Shown here in pieces: positions 40,343 through 50,808 of a stretch of DNA of 64,000 nucleotides (position 1 is the first letter of the stretch; each line of letters begins with the position of its first letter). A program made the position numbers and the translations under genes. The notes below the pieces were generated by a model that made no database searches, was not told where the DNA came from, and worked only from the letters and a program-made list of their open reading frames with translations. Origin of the DNA: Fasciola hepatica (lineage: Eukaryota; Platyhelminthes; Trematoda; Plagiorchiida; Fasciolidae); the NCBI GenBank assembly GCA_948099385.1, contig CANUEZ040000206.1, forward strand, positions 806,001-870,000, read 5' to 3'.

Positions 40343-40976
40343 TATTCATAGTCAGTAAGTAGTATGTGAACGTGTGTGTGGACGACATTTTCGAGGAAGC
40401 ACACGACCGGTTTGGCGGTTGTTGCCGCTCATCAGCTATGCGTATTCGGTACTCCTATGCCCACTCGTCTTCTGAATTGTACACTCCGATGATCTTTTAT
40501 GTTCACTAGGATCTAATTTGAATCGTCTCGATTGTGAATGGATACTGTTGATTGAAGTGGCGACAAATGAATGAGAATTGTCATTTCTCGTAGTTATTCG
40601 TGTCTGGGTCACTGCTAACCCAACGAACAACGAGTTTGCATTTGCAAGCGCTCATCTCATATTCATAGTCAGTGAGTAGTATGTGAACGTGTGTGTGGAC
40701 GACATTTTCGAGGAAGCACACGACGGGTTTGGCGGTTGTTGCCGCTCATCAGCTATGCGTATTCGGTACTCCTATGCCCACTCGTCTTCCGAATTGTACA
40801 CTCCGATGATCTTTTATGTTCACTAGGATCTAATTTGAATCGTCTCGATTGTGAATGGATACTGTTGATTGAAGTGGCGACAAATGAATGAGAATTGTCA
40901 TTTCTCGTAGTTATTCGTGTCTGGGTCACTGCTAACCCAACGAACAACGAGTTTGCATTTGCAAGCGCTCATCTCA

Positions 40977-41293
40977 TATTCATAGTCAGTAAGTAGTATG
41001 TGAACGTGTGTGTGGACGACATTTTCGAGGAAGCACACGACCGGTTTGGCGGTTGTTGCCGCTCATCAGCTATGCGTATTCGGTACTCCTATGCCCACTC
41101 GTCTTCTCACTTGTACACTCCGATGATCATTTATGTTCACTAGGATCTAATTTGAATCGTCTCGATTGTGAATGGATACTGTTGATTGAAGTGGCGACAA
41201 ATGAATGAGAATTATCATTTCTCGTAGTTTTTCCTGTCTGGGTCACTGCTAACCCAACGAACAACGAGTTCGCATTTGCAAGCGCTCATCTCA
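40977..41293. repeat. Monomer with GATCATTTATG haplotype, sister of the unit at 43196
   Basis: It combines TATTCGG, CTCACTTG, GATCATTTATG, AATTATCATT and GTAGTTTTTCC. The unit at 43196-43512 has the same five alleles, exactly 2219 bp (seven 317-bp units) away. The two differ at TTTGAATCG against TTTAAATCG and GAGTTCGC against GAGTTTGC. Confidence 0.85.
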
Positions 41294-43195
41294 TATTCAT
41301 AGTCAGTAAGTAGTATGTGAACGTGTGTGTGGACGACATTTTCGAGGAAGCACACGACCGGTTTGGCGGTTGTTGCCGCTCATCAGCTATGCGTATTCGG
41401 TACTCCTATGCCCACTCGTCTTCTCACTTGTACACTCCGATGATCTTTTATGTTCACTAGGATCTGATTTGAATCGTCTCGATTGTGAATGGATACTGTT
41501 GATTGAAGTGGCGACAAATGAATGAGAATTGTCATTTCTCGTAGTTATTCGTGTCTGGGTCACTGCTAACCCAACGAACAACGAGTTTGCATTTGCAAGC
41601 GCTCATCTCATATTCATAGTCAGTGAGTAGTATGTGAACGTGTGTGTGGACGACATTTTCGAGGAAGCACACGACCGGTTTGGCGGTTGTTGCCGCTCAT
41701 CAGCTATGCGTACTCGGTACTCCTATGCCCACTCGTCTTCCGAATTGTACACTCCGATGATCTTTTATGTTCACTAGGATCTAATTCAAATCGTCTCGAT
41801 TGTGAATGGATACTGTTGATTGAAGTGGCGACAAATGAATGAGAATTGTCATTTCTCGTAGTTATTCGTGTCTGGGTCACTGCTAACCCAACGAACAACG
41901 AGTTTGCATTTGCAAGCGCTCATCTCATATTCATAGTCAGTGAGTAGTATGTGAACGTGTGTGTGGACGACATTTTCGAGGAAGCACACGACCGGTTTGG
42001 CGGTTGTTGCCGCTCATCAGCTATGCGTACTCGGTACTCCTATGCCCACTCGTCTTCTGACTTGTACACTCCGATGATCTTTTATGTTCACTAGGATCTA
42101 ATTTGAATCGTCTCGATTGTGAATGGATACTGTTGATTGAAGTGGCGACAAATGAATGAGAATTATCATTTCTCGTAGTTTTTCCTGTCTGGGTCACTGC
42201 TAACCCAACGAACAACGAGTTTGCATTTGCAAGCGCTCATCTCATATTCATAGTCAGTAAGTAGTATGTGAACGTGTGTGTGGACGACATTTTCGAGGAA
42301 GCACACGACCGGATTGGCGGTTGTTGCCGCTCATCAGCTATGCGTATTCGGTACTCCTATGCCCACTCGTCTTCCGAATTGTACACTCCGATGATCTTTT
42401 ATGTTCACTAGGATCTAATTTGAATCGTCTCGATTGTGAATGGATACTGTTGATTGAAGTGGCGACAAATGAATGAGAATTGTCATTTCTCGTAGTTATT
42501 CGTGTCTGGGTCACTGCTGACCCAACGAACAACGAGTTTGCATTTGCAAGCGCTCATCTCATATTCATAGTCAGTAAGTAGTATGTGAACGTGTGTGTGG
42601 ACGACATTTTCGAGGAAGCACACGACCGGTTTGGCGGTTGTTGCCGCTCATCAGCTATGCGTACTCGGTACTCCTATGCCCACTCGTATTCTGACTTGTA
42701 CACTCCGATGATCTTTTATGTTCACTAGGATCTAATTTGAATCGTCTCGATTGTGAATGGATACTGTTGATTGAAGTGGCGACAAATGAATGAGAATTGT
42801 CATTTCTCGTAGTTATTCGTGTCTGGGTCACTGCTAACCCAACGAACAACGAGTTTGCATTTGCAAGCGCTCATCTCATATTCATAGTCAGTGAGTAGTA
42901 TGTGAACGTGTGTGTGGACGACATTTTCGAGGAAGCACACGACCAGTTTGGCGGTTGTTGCCGCTCATCAGCTATGCGTATTCGGTACTCCTATGCCCAC
43001 TCGTCTTCTGACTTGTACACTCCGATGATCTTTTATGTTCACTAGGATCTAATTTGAATCGTCTCGATTGTGAATGCATACTGTTGATTGAAGTGGCGAC
43101 AAATGAATGAGAATTGTCATTTCTCGTAGTTATTCGTGTCTGGGTCACTGCTAACCCAACGAACAAGGAGTTTGCATTTGCAAGCGCTCATCTCA

Positions 43196-43512
43196 TATTC
43201 ATAGTCAGTAAGTAGTATGTGAACGTGTGTGTGGACGACATTTTCGAGGAAGCACACGACCGGTTTGGCGGTTGTTGCCGCTCATCAGCTATGCGTATTC
43301 GGTACTCCTATGCCCACTCGTCTTCTCACTTGTACACTCCGATGATCATTTATGTTCACTAGGATCTAATTTAAATCGTCTCGATTGTGAATGGATACTG
43401 TTGATTGAAGTGGCGACAAATGAATGAGAATTATCATTTCTCGTAGTTTTTCCTGTCTGGGTCACTGCTAACCCAACGAACAACGAGTTTGCATTTGCAA
43501 GCGCTCATCTCA
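43196..43512. repeat. Monomer with GATCATTTATG haplotype, sister of the unit at 40977
   Basis: It shares five linked uncommon alleles with the unit seven positions to the left. The units in between do not match at this offset. So either a 7-unit duplication has been overwritten or a single monomer was transferred by conversion. Confidence 0.85.
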
Positions 43513-44146
43513 TATTCATAGTCAGTAAGTAGTATGTGAACGTGTGTGTGGACGACATTTTCGAGGAAGCACACGACCGGTTTGGCGGTTGTTGCCGCTC
43601 ATCAGCTATGCGTATTCGGTACTCCTATGCCCACTCGTCTTCTGACTTGTACACTCCGATGATCTTTTATGTTCACTAGGATCTAATTTGAATCGTCTCG
43701 ATTGTGAATGGATACTGTTGATTGAAGTGGCGACAAATGAATGAGAATTGTCATTTCTCGTAGTTATTCCTGTCTGGGTCACTGCTAACCCAACGAACAA
43801 CGAGTTTGCATTTGCAAGCGCTCATCTCATATTCATAGTCAGTGAGTAGTATGTGAACGTGTGTGTGGACGACATTTTCGAGGAAGCACACGACCGGTTT
43901 GGCGGTTGTTGCCGCTCATCAGCTATGCGTATTCGGTACTCCTATGCCCACTCGACTTCTGACTTGTACACTCCGATGATCTTTTATGTTCAATAGGATC
44001 TAACTTGAATCGTCTGGATTGTGAATAGATACTGTTGATTGAAGTGGCGACAAATGAATGAGAATTGTCATTTCTCGTAGTTATTCGTGTCTGGGTCACT
44101 GCTAACCCAACGAACAACGAGTTTGCATTTGCAAGCGCTCATCTCA

Positions 44147-44463
44147 TATTCATAGTCATTAAGTAGTATGTGAACGTGTGTGTGGAAGCTATTTTCGAGG
44201 AAGCACACGACCGGTTTGGCGGTTGTTGCCGCTCATCAGCTATGTGTACTCGGTACTCCTATGCCCACTCGACTTCTGACTTGTACACTCCGATGATCTT
44301 TTATGTTCACTAGGATCTAATTTGAATCGTCTCGATTAAGAATGGATACTGTTGATTGAAGTGGCGACAAATGAATGAGAATTGTCATTTCTCGTAGTTA
44401 TTCGTGTCTGGGTCACTGCTAACCCAACGAACAACGAGTTTGCATTTGCAAGCGCTCATCTCA
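44147..44463. repeat. Divergent monomer
   Basis: Private changes include GTCATTAAGTAG, GGAAGCTATTTTCG, CTATGTGTACTCGG and CTCGATTAAGAATGG. Length is still 317 bp. GTCATTAAG reappears near 49231, and GGAAGACATT, a partial match, near 45771. Confidence 0.7.
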
Positions 44464-47316
44464 TATTCATAGTCAGTAAGTAGTATGTGAACGTGTGTGT
44501 GGACGACATTTTCGAGGAAGCACACGACCGGTTTGGCGGTTGTTGCCGCTCATCAGCTATGCGTACTCGGTACTCCTATGCCCACTCGTTATCTGACTTG
44601 TACACTCCGATGATCTTTTATGTTCACTAGGATCTAATTTGAATCGTCTCGATTGTGAATGGATACTGTTGATTGAAGTGGCGACAAATGAATGAGAATT
44701 GTCATTTCTCGTAGTTATTCGTGTCTGGGTCACTGCTAACCCAACGAACAACGAGTTTGCATTTGCAAGCGCTCATCTCATATTCATAGTCAGTGAGTAG
44801 TATGTGAACGTGTGTGTGGACGACATTTTCGAGGAAGCACACGACCGGTTTGGCGGTTGTTGCCGCTCATCAGCTATGCGTACTCGGTACTCCTATGCCC
44901 ACTCGACTTCTGACTTGTACACTCCGATGATCTTTTATGTTCACTAGGATCTAATTTGAATCGTCTCGATTGTGAATGGATACTGTTGATTGAAGTGGCG
45001 ACAAATGAATGAGAATTGTCATTTCTCGTAGTTATTCGTGTCTGGGTCACTGCTAACCCAACGAACAACGAGTTTGCATTTGCAAGCGCTCATCTCATAT
45101 TCATAGTCAGTAAGTAGTATGTGAACGTGTGTGTGGACGACATTTTCGAGGAAGCACACGACCGGTTTGGCGGTTGTTGCCGCTCATCAGCTATGCGTAC
45201 TCGGTACTCCTATGCCCACTCGTCTTCTGACTTGTACACTCCGATGATCTTTTATGTTCACTAGGATCTAATTTGAATCGTCTCGATTGTGAATGGATAC
45301 TGTTGATTGAAGTGGCGACAAATGAATGAGAATTGTCATTTCTCGTAGTTATTCGTGTCTGGGTCACTGCTGACCCAACGAACAACGAGTTTGCATTTGC
45401 AAGCGCTCATCTCATATTCATAGTCAGTAAGTAGTATGTGAACGTGTGTGTGGACGACATTTTCGAGGAAGCACACGACCGGTTTGGCGGTTGTTGCCGC
45501 TCATCAGCTATGCGTACTCGGTACTCCTATGCCCACTCGTCTTCTGACTTGTACACTCCGATGATCTTTTATGTTCAATAGGATCTAACTTGAATCGTCT
45601 CGATTGTGAATGGATACTGTTGATTGAAGTGGCGACAAATGAATGAGAATTGTCATTTCTCGTAGTTATTCGTGTCTGGGTCACTGCTAACACAACGAAC
45701 AACGAGTTTGCATTTGCAAGCGCTCATCTCATATTCATAGTCAGTAAGTAGTATGTGAACGTGTGTGTGGAAGACATTTTCGAGGAAGCACACGACCGGT
45801 TTGGCGGTTGTTGCCGCTCATCAGCTATGCGTACTCGGTACTCCTATGCCCACTCGTATTCTGACTTGTACACTCCGATGATCTTTTATGTTCACTAGGA
45901 TCTAATTTGAATCGTCTCGATTGTGAATGGATACTGTTGATTGAAGTGGCGACAAATGAATGAGAATTGTCATTTCTCGTAGTTATTCGTGTCTGGGTCA
46001 CTGCTAACCCAACGAACAACGAGTTCGCATTTGCAAGCGCTCATCTCATATTCATAGTCAGTAAGTGGTATGTGAACGTGTGTGTGGACGACATTTTCGA
46101 GGAAGCACACGACGGGTTTGGCGGTTGTTGCCGCTCATCAGCTATGCGTACTCGGTACTCCTATGCCCACTCGTCTTCTGACTTGTACACTCCGATGATC
46201 TTTTATGTTCAATAGGATCTAACTTGAATCGTCTCGATTGTGAATGGATACTGTTGATTGAAGTGGCGACAAATGAATGAGAATTGTCATTTCTCGTAGT
46301 TATTCGTGTGTGGGTCACTGCTAACCCAACGAACAACGAGTTTGCATTTGCAAGCGCTCATCTCATATTCATAGTCAGTAAGTAGTATGTGAACGTGTGT
46401 GTGGACGACATTTTCGAGGAAGCACACGACCGGTTTGGCGGTTGTTGCCGCTCATCAGCTATGCGTACTCGGTACTCCTATGCCCACTCGTCTTCTGACT
46501 TGTACACTCCGATGTTCTTTTATGTTCACTAGGATCTAATTTGAATCGTCTCGATTGTGAATGGATACTGTTGATTGAAGTGGCGACAAATGAATGAGAA
46601 TTGTCATTTCTCGTAGTTATTCGTGTCTGGGTCACTGCTAACCCAACGAACAAGGAGTTTGCATTTGCAAGCGCTCATCTCATATTCATAGTCAGTAAGT
46701 AGTATGTGAACGTGTGTGTGGACGACATTTTCGAGGAAGCACACGACCGGTTTGGCGGTTGTTGCCGCTCATCAGCTATGCGTACTCGGTACTCCTATGC
46801 CCACTCGTTATCTGACTTGTACACTCCGATGATCTTTTATGTTCACTAGGATCTAATTTGAATCGTCTCGATTGTGAATGGATACTGTTGATTGAAGTGG
46901 CGACAAATGAATGAGAATTGTCATTTCTCGTTATTATTCCTGTCTGGGTCACTGCTAACCCAACGAACAACGAGTTTGCATTTGCAAGCGATCATCTCAT
47001 ATTCATAGTCAGTAAGTAGTATGTGAACGTGTGTGTGGACGACATTTTCGAGGAAGCACACGACCGGTTTGGCGGTTGTTGCCGCTCATCAGCTATGCGT
47101 ACTCGGTACTCCTATGCCCACTCGTCTTCTGACTTGTACACTCCGATGATCTTTTATGTTCAATAGGATCTAATTTGAATCGTCTCGATTGTGAATGGAT
47201 ACTGTTGATTGAAGTGGCGACAAATGAATGAGAATTGTCATTTCTCGTAGTTATTCGTGTCTGGGTCACTGCTAACCCAACGAACAACGAGTTTGCATTT
47301 GCAAGCGCTCATCTCA

Positions 47317-47633
47317 TATTCATAGTCAGTAAGTAGTATGTGAACGTGTGTGTGGACGACATTTTCGAGGAATGACACGACCAGTTTGGCGGTTGTTGCC
47401 GCTCATCAGCTATGCGTACTCGGTACTCCTATGCCGACTCGTCTTCTCACTTGTACACTCCGATGATCTTTTATGTTCACTAGGATCTAATTTGAATCGT
47501 CTCGATTGTGAATGGATACTGTTGATTGAAGTGGCGACAAATGAATGAGAATTGTCATTTCTCGTAGTTATTCGTGTCTGGGTCACTGCTAACCCAACGA
47601 ACAACGAGTTTGCATTTGCAAGCGCTCATCTCA
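47317..47633. repeat. Monomer with GGAATGACACG and ATGCCGACTC changes
   Basis: The conserved GGAAGCACACGACC is GGAATGACACGACC, an AGC-to-ATGA-like change with no net length difference, and CCCACTC is CCGACTC. The unit also carries CTCACTTG and GACCAG. The private changes are not seen elsewhere. Confidence 0.65.
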
Positions 47634-47952
47634 TATTCATAGTCAGTAAGTAGTATGTGAACGTGTGTGTGGACGACATTTTCGAGGAAGCACACGACCG
47701 GTTTGGCGGTTGTTGCCGGTCATCAGCTATGCGTACTCGGTACTCCTATGCCCACTCGTCTTCTGACTTGTACACTCCGATGATTTTTTTCATGTTCAAT
47801 AGGATCTAATTTGAATCGTCTCGATTGTGAATGGATACTGTTGATTGAAGTGGCGACAAATGAATGAGAATTGTCATTTCTCGTAGTTATTCGTGTCTGG
47901 GTCACTGCTAACCCAACGAACAAGGAGTTTGCATTTGCAAGCGCTCATCTCA
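47634..47952. repeat. 319-bp monomer, derived from a 320-bp unit by loss of one base
   Basis: The hypervariable segment reads GATGATTTTTTTCATG, so the C of the usual GATCTTTTTTCATG is missing and the T run lengthened. This is the only 319-bp unit and shifts the recurrent minus-strand open frame. It also has CCGGTCATC. Confidence 0.85.
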
Positions 47953-48298
47953 TATTCATAGTCAGTAAGTATTATGTGAACGTGTGTGTGGACGACATTT
48001 TCGAGGAAGCACACGACCGGTTTGGCGGTTGTTGCCGCTCATCAGCTATGCGTACTCGGTACTCCTATGCCCACTCGTCTTCTGACTTGTACACTCCGAT
48101 GATCTTTTATGTTCACTAGGATCTAATTTGAATCGTCTCGATTGTGAATGGATACTGTTGATTGAAGTGGCGACAAATGAATGAGAATTGTCATTTCTCG
48201 TAGTTATTCCTGTCTGGGTCACTGCTAACCCAACAAACAACGAGTTTGCATTTGCAAGCGCTCATCTCATATTCATAGTCAGTAAGTAGTATGTGAAC

Positions 48299-48306
48299 GT
48301 GTGTGT
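48299..48306. repeat. (GT)4 micro-run in each monomer, a length-variable site
   Basis: The GAAC(GT)4GGACG segment is the site of the 2-bp contraction to (GT)3 that produces all six 315-bp monomers (starting at 1586, 2218, 3807, 4439, 8564 and 54613). In two further monomers, near 1299 and 20344, the run is interrupted as GTGAGTGTGG. This fits replication slippage in a short dinucleotide run. Confidence 0.85.
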
Positions 48307-48332
48307 GGACGACATTTTCGAGGAAGCACACG

Positions 48333-48338
48333 ACCGGT
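48333..48338. repeat. ACCGGT palindrome, polymorphic across the array
   Basis: Most monomers have GACCGGTTTGG here. Recurrent alleles are GACCAGTTTGG, GACGGGTTTGG and GACCGGATTGG, of which the first two destroy the hexamer palindrome. It is a useful diagnostic site for sorting monomer subtypes; no function is implied. Confidence 0.6.
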
Positions 48339-48414
48339 TTGGCGGTTGTTGCCGCTCATCAGCTATGCGTACTCGGTACTCCTATGCCCACTCGTCTTCT
48401 GACTTGTACACTCC

Positions 48415-48439
48415 GATGATCTTTTATGTTCACTAGGAT
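48415..48439. repeat. Hypervariable segment defining monomer subtypes
   Basis: Most subtype-defining changes cluster in these 25 bp. The commonest alleles are CTTTTATGTTCACTAGG and CTTTTATGTTCAATAGG (both 317 bp). CTTTTTTCATGTTC adds 3 bp and accounts for essentially all the 320-bp units, followed by AATAGG, AAAAGG, ACTAGG or AGTAGGACC. Rarer alleles are CTTTCATGTTC, CTTCTATAATCATTAGG or its ATCTTTAGG form, GGTCAGTTATG (units 12372, 27000, 27951), GATCATTTATG (40977, 43196) and CTTTTACG (56516, 62559, 63830). The rest of the monomer is far more stable. Confidence 0.85.
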
Positions 48440-48447
48440 CTAATTTG

Positions 48448-48460
48448 AATCGTCTCGATT
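48448..48460. repeat. AATCG-TCT-CGATT short dyad in the monomer
   Basis: A 5-bp inverted repeat around a 3-nt centre, present in nearly every monomer. It is one of three small dyads in the second half of the unit. Satellites lacking CENP-B boxes are reported to be enriched in short dyad symmetries, but a 5-bp arm can occur by chance. Confidence 0.5.
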
Positions 48461-48496
48461 GTGAATGGATACTGTTGATTGAAGTGGCGACAAATG

Positions 48497-48512
48497 AATG
48501 AGAATTGTCATT
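48497..48512. repeat. AATGA/TCATT imperfect 16-bp dyad
   Basis: The segment reads AATGA-G-AATT-G-TCATT: 14 of 16 positions are symmetric around a central AATT. In two monomers (52304-52319 and 54838-54853) a G-to-C change makes the dyad a perfect 16-bp palindrome. A commoner allele, AATTATCATT, weakens it. Confidence 0.7.
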
Positions 48513-48562
48513 TCTCGTAGTTATTCGTGTCTGGGTCACTGCTAACCCAACGAACAACGAGT

Positions 48563-48579
48563 TTGCATTTGCAAGCGCT
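48563..48579. repeat. TTGCA-TT-TGCAA dyad joined to AGCGCT palindrome
   Basis: A 5-bp inverted repeat with a 2-nt spacer runs directly into the 6-bp palindrome AGCGCT, sharing one A. It is conserved in most monomers; the common variant TTCGCATTTGCAA breaks one arm position. No binding protein can be assigned. Confidence 0.6.
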
Positions 48580-50808
48580 CATCTCATATTCATAGTCAGT
48601 GAGTAGTATGTGAACGTGTGTGTGGACGACATTTTCGAGGAAGCACACGACCGGTTTGGCGGTTGTTGCCGCTCATCAGCTATGCGTACTCGGTACTCCT
48701 ATGCCCACTCGTATTCTGACTTGTACACTCCGATGATCTTTTATGTTCACTAGGATCTAATTTGAATCGTCTCGATTGTGAATGGATACTGTTGATTGAA
48801 GTGGCGACAAATGAATGAGAATTGTCATTTCTCGTAGTTATTCGTGTCTGGGTCACTGCTAACCCAACGAACAACGAGTTTGCATTTGCAAGCGCTCATC
48901 TCATATTCATAGTCAGTAAGTAGTATGTGAACGTGTGTGTGGACGACATTTTCGAGGAAGCACACGACCGGTTTGGCGGTTGTTGCCGCTCATCAGCTAT
49001 GCGTACTCGGTACTCCTATGCCCACTCGTCTTCTGACTTGTACACTCCGATGATCTTTTATGTTCACTAGGATCTAATTTGAATCGTCTCGATTGTGAAT
49101 GGATACTGTTGATTGAAGTGGCGACAAATGAATGAGAATTGTCATTTCTCGTAATTATTCCTGTCTGGGTCACTGCTAACCCAACGAACAACGAGTTTGC
49201 ATTTGCAAGCGCTCATCTCATATTCATAGTCATTAAGTATTATGTGAACGTGTGTGTGGACGACATTTTCGAGGAAGCACACGACCGGTTTGGCGGTTGT
49301 TGCCGCTCATCAGCTATGCGTACTCGGTACTCCTATGCCCACTCGTCTTCTGACTTGTACACTCCGATGATCTTTTATGTTCACTAGGATCTAATTTGAA
49401 TCGTCTCGATTGTGAATGGATACTGTTGATTGAAGTGGCGACAAATGAATGAGAATTGTCATTTCTCGTAGTTATTCGTGTCTGGGTCACTGCTAACCCA
49501 ACGAACAACGAGTTTGCATTTGCAAGCGCTCATCTCATATTCATAGTCAGTAAGTAGTATGTGAACGTGTGTGTGGACGACATTTTCGAGGAAGCACACG
49601 ACCGGTTTGGCGGTTGTTGCCGCTCATCAGCTATGCGTACTCGGTACTCCTATGCCCACTCGTCTTCTGACTTGTACACTTCGATGATCTTTTATGTTCA
49701 CTAGGATCTAATTTAAATCGTCTCGATTGTGAATGGATACTGTTGATTGAAGTGGCGACAAATGAATGAGAATTGTCATTTCTCGTAGTTATTCGTGTCT
49801 GGGTCACTGCTAACCCAACAAACAAAGAGTTTGCATTTGCAAGCGCTCATCTCATATTCATAGTCAGTAAGTAGTATGTGAACGTGTGTGTGGACGACAT
49901 TTTCGAGGAAGCACACGACCGGTTTGGCGGTTGTTGCCGCTCATCAGCTATGCGTATTCGGTACTCCTATGCCCACTCGTCTTCTGACTTGTACACTCCG
50001 ATGATCTTTTATGTTCAATAGGATCTAACTTGAATCGTCTCGATTGTGAATGGATACTGTTGATTGAAGTGGCGACAAATGAATGAGAATTGTCATTTCT
50101 CGTAGTTATTCGTGTCTGGGTCACTGCTAACCCAACGAACAACGAGTTTGCATTTGCAAGCGCTCATCTCATATTCATAGTCAGTAAGTAGTATGTGAAC
50201 GTGTGTGTGGACGACATTTTCGAGGAAGCACACGACCGGTTTGGCGGTTGTTGCCGCTCATCAGCTATGCGTACTCGGTACTCCTATGCCCACTCGTCTT
50301 CTGACTTGTACACTCCGATGATCTTTTATGTTCACTAGGATCTAATTTGAATCGTCTCGATTGTGAATGGATACTGTTGATTGAAGTGGCGACAAATGAA
50401 TGAGAATTGTCATTTCTCGTAGTTATTCGTGTCTGGCTCACTGCTGACCCAACAAACAACGAGTTTGCATTTGCAAGCGCTCATCTCATATTCATAGTCA
50501 GTGAGTAGTATGTGAACGTGTGTGTGGACGACATTTTCGAGGAAGCACACGACCGGATTGGCGGTTGTTGCCGCTCATCAGCTATGCGTACTCGGTACTC
50601 CTATGCCCACTCGTCTTCTGACTTGTACACTCCGATGATCTTTTTTCATGTTCAAAAGGATCTAATTTGAATCGTCTCGATTGTGAATGGATACTGTTGA
50701 TTGAAGTGGCGACAAATGAATGAGAATTGTCATTTCTCGTAGTAATTCGTGTCTGGGTCACTGCTAACTCAACGAACAACGAGTTTGCATTTGCAAGCGC
50801 ACATCTCA

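Larger units (their letters stand above)
40343..44463. repeat. Thirteen 317-bp monomers rich in the TATTCGG allele
   Basis: All thirteen units are exactly 317 bp. GCGTATTCGG, scarce elsewhere, occurs in most of them. CTTCCGAATTG (40660, 41611, 42245) and GTAGTTTTTCC (40977, 41928, 43196) recur at irregular spacing. Units 40977 and 43196 are near-identical. The pattern looks like repeated local exchange among a few haplotypes rather than one clean multimer. Confidence 0.83.
48270..48586. repeat. Reference monomer matching the array consensus (317 bp)
   Basis: This copy carries the commonest allele at every variable site I tracked, so it serves as the type monomer. Its composition is 141 G+C of 317 (44.5%). 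It has 19 CpG against about 15.6 expected from base counts. In order it holds a (GT)4 run, an ACCGGT hexamer, a variable ATCTTTTATGTTCACTAGG segment, an AATCG/CGATT dyad, an AATGA/TCATT dyad and a TTGCA/TGCAA dyad abutting AGCGCT. No internal half-length duplication is obvious. The unit phase is arbitrary; the true ancestral boundary is unknown. Confidence 0.95.
44464..50808. repeat. Twenty highly homogeneous monomers
   Basis: This is the most uniform stretch and contains the reference monomer. Eighteen of twenty units are 317 bp; the exceptions are 47634 (319 bp) and 50489 (320 bp). Scattered uncommon alleles include GTTATCTGAC (44464, 46683), TAACACAACG (45415), GGTATGTG (46049), AAGTATTATG (47953, 49221) and CAACAAACAA (47953, 49538, 50172). 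Confidence 0.87.

Noticed and set aside
48299..48306. The GT run as an independent microsatellite locus
   Set aside because: Only three to four dinucleotides long in every copy. It is a slippage-prone part of the monomer, not a separate repeat array.
48559..48576. Octamer (ATGCAAAT) transcription-factor site
   Set aside because: The minus strand reads TGCAAATGCAAAC, one base short of the octamer at its end. A 7 of 8 match in a satellite is not evidence of a promoter.
48270..48586. A CENP-B box in the monomer
   Set aside because: Candidate TTCG sites on both strands (for example TTCGAGGAAGCACAC and minus-strand TTCGTTGGGTTAGCAG) lack the CGGG part and most other core positions of the NTTCGNNNNANNCGGGN motif.
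48270..48586. Internal duplication of a half-length (about 158-bp) unit
   Set aside because: Only short words such as GCTCATC and CGACA recur between the two halves; no extended alignment could be made by eye.
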